A DNA stretch of 64,000 nucleotides from Acanthococcus lagerstroemiae (lineage: Eukaryota; Arthropoda; Insecta; Hemiptera; Eriococcidae): contig CM063112.1 of the NCBI GenBank assembly GCA_031841125.1, forward strand, positions 10,132,603 through 10,196,602. Reading direction: 5' to 3'. The notes beneath the pieces were generated by a model, which worked only from the letters and a program-made list of their open reading frames with translations, was not told the DNA's origin and did not search any database. Shown one piece after another: positions 56,314-64,000 of this stretch (its first letter is position 1; every line of letters begins with the position of its first letter). The translations under genes and the position numbers were made by a program.

Positions 56314-57206
56314 TTATCCTTAGAAAAAATGTTGATGCTTTTCAAAGATTTTTGTCAAAAATGTTCGGGAATATCTCCAATGATTTCTAAGGAATTAATC
56401 TGAAATCTTGGAGAAAAAATGTGATGATTTCCGGAGAATTTCATCGGAGATATTCAGAAAAAAGTCAAGTATTTTCCAAAGAATTTCCTCGAAAATCTTC
56501 GGGAAAATTTTCCGATAATTTTTAAGGAATTGCATCGGAAATTTTCGGAAAACAACTCCGATAATTTCCGAAGAATCTCATCGAAAATTTTTAGAAAAGA
56601 TTTCCAAGGTTTTCCAATAAGGTTCATCAGCATTCTTCAAGAAAACTTCCTGACAATTTTTGAAGAATTTCATGGGATATATTCGCAAAAAAAAAACCGA
56701 TGTTTTCTGATGAATTTCATCGAAAATCTTCTGGAAAAATGTTCGATAATCTCCGAAGAATTTCATCGTAAATCTTTGGAAAAAGTCTTCGATGATTTTT
56801 AAGCAAGTTCATTGTAAATTTTCGGAAAAAATTTCCAATAATTTCGGAAATTAAAAAAAAAATCTACATTGTTTTCCAAAAAATTCCACATTAAAATTCT
56901 TCGAGAAAACTTCTGATAATTTTTGAAGAATTTTATGGAAAGCACTCGGGCGAATAATACTGAGAGTTTGAAGAATTGTAACTAAGATCTTCAGGAAAAA
57001 CCTTCAATTATTTCTAAGGAATTTCTTTAAAAAATATTTGGGAGATTCCTTTGGTTTTCAAAGATTATTTTCGACGAACTTTATCGAAAATATTAAAAGA
57101 AAATTTCCGATTATTTTCAATTAATTTTATCGGACATCATTGAAAAACGTTATCCGATGGTTTCAGGAGAAATTTGTGGGAAATTTTAGGAAAACTTTGC
57201 AATGAT

Positions 57207-57235
57207 TCCACTCAGCCACAGAGCGACTCAACTCA
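57207..57235 (-). mobile_element. tRNA-derived SINE head fragment
   Basis: On the minus strand GAGTCGCTCTGTGGCTGAGTGG aligns with the SINE head at 18,395-18,413 (GTCGCTATGTGGCCGAGTGG). It is about 30 bp, with no B box. Confidence 0.5.
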
Positions 57236-58336
57236 GTTGACTAAAAAATACTTACATTTCATTTTACTTTCTCTGTGAATTACCTTCAACTTTTCGTGCC
57301 CAATACTAGTTATATGACCGACTTCTTTCCTGAGCGGTGTTTCCTAGTTGATACAAATACAATCATTTCCCCCAGAAAAATGCCTCAAGCGAACTCTTAC
57401 CCTCTTGGTATTGAGTAAGTACCTAATGTTAGCCTTACTAATTCTATATTTTCTTAATTTGTTTCTGGTAAGTTGATTTTGATATCTCAAGAACTTTTGA
57501 ACGTGAGCTGCGATTGTTACCGGTATGTGAATAGAATCCTTTCGCAAAGTATTACTCCAAGACAGAAGCTAATTTCCATGTATGTAGTTAGGTATTCTTG
57601 TACTGCTGTACTCAAACCAACCAATTTTAGTAATCATACAAATCTATGCCCCGACAAATGTGTTGGAGCTAAATGAAAGATGACTTCTATTTGCTTCTAA
57701 GCGAAACAGCAGAAACGGAGAAGGGTTATTATAAAATTGATGTTTTTGCAAAGCATCGAAAATGGACAAATTCTCAAAAAATATGTGGGAGACAGAGATC
57801 GGTTGACTGGTTGAATTTCTTGGTTGTAAGTCGATGTTCCAGAATATTATAAAAATTTAGTCTGTTCCTGTTTTGGAGCGTCATGGTTACTTACTCCATC
57901 TTTGTATGTCCTTTAAAGCTATTTTATATTACCTAGATTGTACTTTTTTCAAGGGTCGAGCGCCCTACTTGGAGCACTATTTCCCTCACCTAAATCCTGT
58001 TCTAAGTCAGTGGAAAAGTTACTTCGAAGAATGGAATGCAATCTCGAAATAAATACCATTATTTAGTCTCGGTCATTCACTTCGAAAATCAAGTGAGATA
58101 TTCATAGTCAGGTATTGATCTGGGTTCCAAAATGAACACAGTTTCTTTCTGCATGAGTACTACTTTTTTTTTTTTTAATCGACATGAAAATAAGTGGTTG
58201 CCGTTTTTGAAGAATGAGTAACGTATTGAAAACAAGGGGAGGGAAATAGCCCGGTTCCCTTCCTCTGTAAAAAAGAGTTCGTCCCTTTTTTTAGGAAAAA
58301 GAGAAGGGAAATTGACCTTAAAAGACACGCACATAA
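57236..58336. other. Unassigned AT-rich DNA
   Basis: No gene or repeat recognised. Confidence 0.45.
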
Positions 58337-58990
58337 TTTGGGTTACGAGGTAGTGCAATCCTTTGTTTACCTCGGCTCCCTGATAAGTTGTCTTGAGACT
58401 AGTGAGATTGAAATAAGAAAAGCTTACCTTGCTAGAGAAGCTGTTGTAAAACTAGGTCGTATTTGGAGGAGTCATGATACCAGAAAAGACACAAAGATCA
58501 AAATGGTACAGACACCGGTCTTCCCTGTTGTGCTTTATGGAGCTGAAACTTGAACATTATTGAAGAACGACCAAGATAGACCGGTCAGCCTGGAGCAGGA
58601 TGCTTCATGTGCCTTGGACTACAAACCGAACCAATGTGTCCATTATGGATGAAATAGGAAACCCTAAACGGCGAAGCTCCGTATGTACGTGTCGCGTGTT
58701 GAAATATTTTGGTCACGTCATGAGACGGGAAAACGAAAATCTAGCGAAAGGCTGGTTATTACTAAGAAAACAAATGGCAGGCGGCCCCGTGGTCGCTGTT
58801 CAATGGGGTCAACCTCCTCTGATAACGTACGCGAGCGTGTGAGGAACGTGTTGTAATGATGTGAGCTGGTAAGAAGTGTAGAGACATGAGTGAGCTTGTT
58901 AGGACGTGAGGACGTGCGTAAGAGAAAGTGAGTGTGTGAGATCTAGGTGTTTTTAGGGTAGGCGCAGCCGAGCCTTATGCAATGGAAAAA
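58337..58990 (+). mobile_element. LINE 3' end (endonuclease/RT type)
   Basis: Plus-strand LINE remainder covering the last part of the RT protein and about 150 bp of 3' sequence to ATGCAATGGAAAAAATAAATC. No tail repeat or target duplication could be defined; the 5' side is truncated at about 58,337. Confidence 0.78.
58338..58842 (+). pseudogene. LINE RT C-terminal region, broken
   Basis: Reads QSFVYLGSLIS, EIEIRKAYLAREAV, then VVLYGAET and a TGA where Trp is expected (the family motif is LYGAETW). After a frame change it continues with MLHVPWTTNRTN and VLKYFGHVMRRENENL. FVYLGS, LYG.E.W, W...RTN and R.L.YFGH in this order are typical of animal endonuclease-RT LINEs. The RT catalytic core is not present. 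The C-terminus becomes unrelated after LLLRKQ. Confidence 0.85.
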
Positions 58991-59832
58991 ATAAATCTAC
59001 GCGACACGTGACGTCAGTGGTTTGTTGTTCTTATCAATCAAAGTTCGAGATACACGAAAATGAATCGCGTTTGCTTTTGACAGTGGCGCTTGTGGTTTTA
59101 AATGTAAAAGTGAACGTATTTGTGTGTAAAAGAAACAGACAGGAAGATGGTTTTACATCGTGCTTGCAGTCTCATCAAAAGCGACTCGAGGTACCAACAT
59201 AAGGAATCGATGAAAGGAGTTATTTTTGCGAGGTTTGTAGTATTGTTTTATGATTCTTGCTGAAATTACAGTCGGCGTGAACCAACTGACATTTTTGTAA
59301 ACAAAATGAGTTATTAGTATTGTTGGAAAGAGCGTAAAAGGTAGAATTTTTCAGAATTGGGCCTCCAATTCAAAAATGTGTACTCAGGTTGATCAAAGCT
59401 TATCAGTAAACGCTATGTCATATAGTTTCTACATGGCTCTTGAACTTAGAATCACGTGTTCTTAAAAAATAGATTTTGCTGGTTGGTTCCCTTACGCTTA
59501 ACAGCATCCAAGGGCGATTGTACTTTTTGTTCGAAGTTGGTTAGTGGAACAGTCGCCCAGACTTCAACTGAAAGGCCGACCCTATTACTAGGTCACAAGG
59601 CGACCTGGCTTGTTTCTCTTCTTCTCCTCTCTTCTCTCGTTTCTAGTCATATTTATCAAGAATTGAATCGTTCAAATTAATTCAATGAAAATGAACGGGT
59701 AGCACTTATCCAAAATAATTTATTATTGAGCAACAAACCAATCAGTGAACACATGTTCAAACGAACAGATTGAACTGGAAGGAGAGGGGGTCTATGGAAA
59801 TTCCCCCAAGCGCTCTGTTTCTCTCTACGGGG
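58991..59832. other. Unassigned DNA
   Basis: No gene or repeat recognised. Confidence 0.45.
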
Positions 59833-59968
59833 CTGAATATACCGGACCGCCATATTGTTGCAGCTTCTGTCCTGCGAACGAAAACTGGTCACGCGGTGTT
59901 CACCGTTCAGCCGATTTTCTTTCGACAGACCGAAGTAGCAACAATATGGCGATCCGGTATACCCAGGT
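59833..59968. repeat. Short inverted-repeat element
   Basis: ATACCGGACCGCCATATTGT at 59,838 faces ACAATATGGCGATCCGGTAT ending at about 59,960, with arms of about 37 bp and a 50-bp spacer. Possibly a small fold-back element; boundaries uncertain. Confidence 0.7.
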
Positions 59969-62690
59969 GAAACTATACTGCCCTAACTTAGCTATTCTTT
60001 CGATTTCCGGAGAGTGTTGTAGAGCTTACATTTGCTTCCGGGGAAGAATCACTCGATGAATCTGAGTTTGTATCTTTATTCGGAATTTCAACACCCAGAA
60101 CATCGGCGTAATCATTACTGTAGATAATGAAACGTTATAAATCAGAATATCTAAGAATATGAAAGTACTGCAAATTGCAACTTACTCATTAGCTTTGTGC
60201 TGGTTAACTGTGTTACGTTTATGAAATTCGATGATATCCCTATTATTATCAAGGTAATTGGAAAGGGACTCAATAATTAAATTGAAGTCAATATTAATAC
60301 ATTATTTCTCGTAATGTTAATGATGAAAACTTCTCTTGGTTTATATCTAGGACGTGATCTTGCCGGTTCTAACTTAGAATTTTGTTTCAATTCCAAAAGG
60401 GTTTCGTGCAGGAGTTCATAAAATTTTTCATTTTCTTCTTCCTTACATGCTGCAGTGGTAGGTGCATATATTTGTATTAGATTTGGCGATTTAGCTCCAT
60501 TGGGTTGACTTTTAATTTTTGAGTGGCTTTTATCCGATATTCCTTTCGTCTCAGAGATGCTATTCTTGAGTTGTGAACTTACTAAATACCTCTTATGCTT
60601 GTGTTATTTCCGACGTGATAAAAGGTGGAACCTTTTTTTCGTTTGCATTCATTTTTTGTCTTGTCGTCTGACCTCTGAGATTGCCAGGATATGCAGTTTA
60701 GCCTTCAATCATCGCTTCTTTTAGATTTTTTTAATTTTCTGCTTTTTATAAAGAACTAATGTTGCAGCCCTACGGGGTAGACAGATCAAATCCGGGACAC
60801 ATGTGAAGAGCCAGTCCATGTTGTCACAAGAGAAGTAGAGGTGGGACCAGGAAAGGTGGAGAAATTATGTCGCAGCTCTAACGGTGTAATTGTGATCGGA
60901 TCGATCGGCACTTCAGGAAGAAAGAGAAGTGGAGATCTCGCTGTACTGAATACTTATTCCACTGTGCCACTAATATCTCCCCTGTTTCTGCGATTTTTTT
61001 GGCCATCTTCATTCAAACCCGAAGGTGCGGTCAGTTTGGGTCTCCATATAAATCTAAAATGGTCGTTCAGTACGGCCAAGAAGACACATGTCCCCTTCGC
61101 GTTCAACGTCACCGAGTTTCCAAAATGGAGAATGTCTCGAAAATGTAATTTTCCGCGTATTGTCCAACGTCTTCCACGAGCCAATCGCCTCTTTCTCGGT
61201 TCCCTGATCGTGACCCCTGAAGCGCGACCCTACATCGGCTTACCTCTCTAACACGTCGGCGTTAATTACAACAAAAACCTTTCTTTTCCCTCTAATTTGA
61301 GGTTCGTCGTGTACGTTCGCGCTACTTGAACTCGACATATCGAGTAGATCAAAACATATATATATATACGTGTACACTCGCACACGTCGAAATATTATTT
61401 TCTATATGTACTTAGGAAAAAAAAAAAAAAAAAAATATTTGTTAAAATCGCGTAGGCTCCCACTATTTTTGCCGGCAGTAGGGTTATAACAAAAGATAGA
61501 TAAGATCTCTCTTTTTTTTCTTCTTTTTTTTTTCTAGTATATATGTGCGTGAACAAAGAGAAGATAATAATAAAAACGTATAGTTTAGATATATAGGAAT
61601 GATAGTTTTATGACGTGAGTTTCCGCGATTGGACAGAATTATCGTACCGGAACACGCAGACGTGAATGGCTATGTCTCATTGCTGAGAATACTCTCTGCT
61701 TTCTTTCTCGCTCACTCCGGCCTCCCTTCGCCCTCTCGCTCGCTCCGCCGTACGGGCTACCGTCGCGCAATCAAACCGTAATGGTAGTTTCTTTTAACAA
61801 AGTTTGTGATTAAAATTTAATAGCTGTTTTGTTGATAGTTAACTGTACAAACCCGAGCGGCAAGGGGAAGAAAAAATCATCTCAAGGGGGAAACAGAGGC
61901 CGCGGGATGGTGCGCCAGATTTTTTTAATACCCGCCCAATAAAAATAAACTATGGCCGAGGCGCCACGATTCCAAAAACTGTCTATGTCGTTGATTTAAA
62001 ATTTAACCGATCGAACAAAGGTTAAATGCGTACGGAAAAGCGATAAAATTTCGACGAATCGCGTAACGTCGTCGTTTTACGTAATGGTAACGGTTTCTTA
62101 TGGGCTCGTTGATGACCCGGCTGGAAACAGAGACGACGTCGAAAGTCGAATTTTCACGCTGAAGCTCTCCTTAATGATTCTCGACTCGGAACCGTATTAT
62201 TCTTTCGACTACACGAGGCGGCTAGAAGTCGTTTCAAGTTCTCATCTCGCTCACGAGACACACACCGAACACGGGTGACAATCTGTGGCGATTGATACAG
62301 GCTGAAAAAGGTACTCTAGTGCATGCTTCAATGCAGCCGAAAAAATGCTTTAAAGGTCTAAACTATCCAGTTTCTGATTTCAAAGCTAGAAGATGGCCGA
62401 AATCTCTGGACACATCTCTGTGAGCGAGTTGTAAAAGAAGAGTATCATCTTCCTCGGGGGGGGGGGGAGAGGCTGAGACCGCTTACAACTTCCAAATGAG
62501 ATATTATCGAGAATACGTGAGTTCCGTTAACCGTTGATTTCGAAGATTTCATGAGAATGTAGGTCTGGTCCTTATTAGGGTTCCAATATAGACTAGAAAT
62601 AAGCAGAATTGAGTTGACTTGTTGAATAAAATTGCGTACTGAAATACAGGTTTCGTGAGTCGCTCATCTTGAGGAACGGGGGCAAGAGAT
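59969..62690. other. Unassigned DNA; GC-balanced island 60.8-62.3 kb
   Basis: No coding exon demonstrable. A 136-codon plus-strand frame (60,841-61,251) has no known domain. TA microsatellite at 61,349-61,362, A-run at 61,418-61,434. 61,690-61,770 is rich in CTCTCGCTCGCTC (GAGA-factor-like on the other strand), and about 61,940 has CCCAATAAAAATAAAC, a Hox/caudal-like AT core. Could be regulatory host DNA. Confidence 0.35.
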
Positions 62691-62693
62691 ACA

Positions 62694-62830
62694 GTTGGAT
62701 TTTCCCAACTTCTCAACTCAATTCCCAAGTATCAAAGCAAAAGAAAAGTTGACTTGTTGAATTTTTCCCAACTCCGTCTCTCCACACCTGACTGAAATGG
62801 TAACTTTCCCCACCTCCTCCCATCGTTACG
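62694..62830 (+). repeat. Piece of the ~141-bp repeat family
   Basis: GGATTTTCCCAACTTCTCAAC, CAATTCCCAAGTATCAAAGC and GACTTGTTGAATTTTTCCC match 415-530. CTGACTGAAATGGTAA matches 1,157-1,172. Confidence 0.75.
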
Positions 62831-62833
62831 TTC

Positions 62834-63460
62834 GTGGACCCAACCGACCAAAATCAGAGAGAAACTGGATCACGTGTGATAACAACGGGGGCAGTGAGAA
62901 CAATGCTTGCGAAAGCACTTGAAAAACTCCTAAACCTGCCACCACCTTACATGACTACAGAAGTAGCAGCTGCGATAATTGAGGCTTATCGTTTGGACGA
63001 ACCAAACCTCCGGGCCCAAGAAACAGGCCATGGAAGGATATGGGAGATGGCGGGGACGATGGAAAAATGCTTTGGAGGCGGAACACTTCTTCAACAAGCC
63101 ATAACGTGCCACGATACCCAAGGTGAAGGCTTGGATACGGATGTAATTGGAAATGCACTAGCGGATAGCCACTGGCATGAAAGTCAGCAAAACACTGATA
63201 GGGGACGCCCCCGGTAAATACGCCGAGTTCCTACAAGGGCTCGATAGAAAACATGCTAGGGCAGGGTGGGACTACTAACTGAACATGGAGCCACAAAACA
63301 TGATATGTGGTATAGGATAGAAAAGGCAAAAAGCAGCTCCTGTAGGCACTGTAGAGAAAAGGAGGAAATCCCAATTCACATCAGATGCCAGTGCCCAGCA
63401 TTAGCCTGTACAAGGCGTGAAACATTAGGAATGGAGTATTCAGCACTCAGCGAAGTCAGA
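62834..63460 (+). pseudogene. LINE RNase H / C-terminal relic
   Basis: Plus-strand frames 62,834-63,217 and 63,266-63,460. ALEKLLNLPPPYMTTEVAAA followed by AYRLDE resembles the linker between RT and RNase H in I-group and jockey-type LINEs. VIGNALADS resembles the RNase H GNE.AD.LA motif with Glu replaced by Ala. GLLTEHGATKHDMWYRIEKA then CRHCREKEEIPIHIRCQCPAL is the usual C.HC...E...H....CPAL tail. The core catalytic part of RNase H is not recognisable, and a frame break lies between 63,217 and 63,266. It runs directly into an R1-like LINE scrap on the other strand. Confidence 0.72.
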
Positions 63461-63464
63461 GGGA

Positions 63465-63560
63465 TGGTGTGGTGGGACGTATGGCGATGTACGCATACCA
63501 CAGTGGCCCCTGAGACACCGCACCCCCGGCCCCGGAAACTACCGTTTCGAGTATCACATC
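63465..63560 (-). mobile_element. R1-like LINE 3'-terminal fragment
   Basis: GTGGTGGGACGTATGGCGATG, then GACACCGCACCCCCGGCC and CGAAACTACCGTTTCGAG(T), match 21,925-22,010. On the minus strand it ends CCCACCACAC like the other copies. Only about 95 bp is retained. The last codons of the 99-codon plus-strand frame are read from this antisense scrap. Confidence 0.82.
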
Positions 63561-63639
63561 AGTAGCAGGAGGGAGATTGAACTCAGTAAAATCCTCACTT
63601 TGGCTTTAAAGTGAGGCTACTAAGCAGATCTTCTACAGC

Positions 63640-63858
63640 AACCTCTTTTCTAATTTTGCTCTCAACCCGAACCCTGGAATCCGCTCTTTCGAGCATTACC
63701 TCAGAGACGTCGGGGAGGCTGTTAGGGCTGACTTAGCCCTCTTCCCTTTTTGCCGAAAACCCGGCCTAGGTCGAAATGTAGCGAGTTGCTGCGTGGGCTC
63801 GAACCCGGAACCTCCGAATTCCGAGACCCGAGCGCTATCCACTCGGCCAATCAGACCC
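63640..63858 (-). mobile_element. tRNA-derived SINE with intact A and B boxes
   Basis: On the minus strand: A box TTGGCCGAGTGG (63,850-63,839), B box GGGTTCGAGCCC (63,806-63,795), then a body with ATGCTCGAAAGAGCGGATTCC and GGTTGAGAGCAAAATTAG that also occurs at 29,146-29,240. Box spacing fits a tRNA-like pol III promoter. No acceptor stem is evident, so it is not a functional tRNA gene. Confidence 0.8.
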
Positions 63859-63865
63859 GTGGATT

Positions 63866-64000
63866 TGTGGAGAAAGACCAATTTATAGATCGGGTACGTG
63901 ATGACGTCCAGTTTTTCGAGGAGCATTCTACAACAAAGTTCACTGAAGAAATGAAAAACGCTATAATTCAAGGTTTTAGACGAAATGTGGTTTGCTAGTG
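63866..64000 (+). other. Open frame running to the window edge, unassigned
   Basis: Reads EKDQFIDRVRDDVQFFEEHS, then TKFTEEMKNAIIQGFRRNVVC and a stop at 63,996-63,998. The composition (charged, no low complexity) looks more protein-like than neighbouring frames, but the upstream part passes through the antisense SINE, so any real exon would start after about 63,866. No family recognised. Confidence 0.25.

Larger units (their letters stand above)
55080..57200. repeat. ATTTCATCGG degenerate satellite, interrupted
   Basis: Variants of GAATTTCATCGGAAATCTTCGG followed by AAAA(A/T)TCTCCGATGATTTCC recur at about 50-60 bp from 55,085 to 55,281 and from 56,320 to 57,190; at least 15 recognisable units. 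It is interrupted by an hAT-type element. Frames such as 56,530-56,802 are repeat products. Confidence 0.82.

Noticed and set aside
60841..61251. 136-codon plus-strand frame
   Set aside because: No recognisable domain, no splice or start context that distinguishes it from chance.
63640..63858. Functional tRNA gene
   Set aside because: A and B boxes are good but the ends do not pair, and the following body is repeated at 29,146; it is a SINE.

Overview
This window looks like repeat-dense nuclear DNA from an arthropod, most likely an insect. It is AT-rich, and no intact host protein-coding gene is recognisable. Recognisable protein remains belong to non-LTR retrotransposons of jockey-like, R1-like, CR1-like and other endonuclease/RT types, plus one decayed multi-exon gene of the family I recognise as DUF7869. 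Short hAT-type elements with 8-bp target duplications, tRNA-derived SINE pieces, fold-back elements and degenerate satellites fill most of the rest. The species cannot be fixed from sequence alone. Layout: 0-1.2 kb is a ~141-bp tandem repeat split by a perfect hAT MITE (753-992, TSD GATTTTCC). A 2.4-kb segment occurs twice (1,774-4,169 and 5,673-8,050), separated by a minus-strand RT fragment (4,170-5,672). 8-12 kb is mostly unassigned, with a GA microsatellite. 12-13.8 kb holds a LINE 3' end, a fold-back element and a jockey-like RT relic. 13.77-17.15 kb is a nested 3.4-kb palindrome whose core is a 2-kb element with CAGGGTG termini and ~490-bp inverted repeats. 20.1-23.8 kb holds the DUF7869-like gene on the minus strand, hit twice by the same R1-like LINE family in opposite orientations: once in its 3' flank (13-bp TSD) and once on a splice acceptor. 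26-28.2 kb is a jockey-like LINE abutting a TIR element rich in TGACAAAA motifs. 28-33 kb carries small repeats and long pyrimidine tracts. 33.2-43.5 kb is one segment present three times, containing a CR1-like LINE, with the middle copy degraded mainly by small deletions. 44-50 kb is degenerate satellite, MITEs and unassigned DNA. 52-57 kb holds an 83-bp minisatellite, a near-perfect 160-bp hairpin, and an ATTTCATCGG satellite interrupted by a 1.03-kb hAT-type element. 58-64 kb holds a LINE 3' end, a long unassigned stretch, an RNase H-type LINE tail and a SINE. Several GC-balanced islands (10.0-11.3, 24.8-25.8, 33.9-34.3, 46.6-47.6, 52.8-53.8, 60.8-62.3 kb) lack repeat signatures and may be intronic or intergenic host DNA with regulatory content. 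The two multi-kb repeats, with bursts of single-base deletions in one copy and breakpoints at microhomology or inside a LINE, could be real duplications but equally haplotype or gap-filling artefacts of a long-read assembly; this needs checking before any biology is built on them. I found no convincing new defence, metabolic or regulatory system. The most interesting items are the DUF7869-like gene and its insertions, the nested palindrome, and the CAGGGTG-ended element group.
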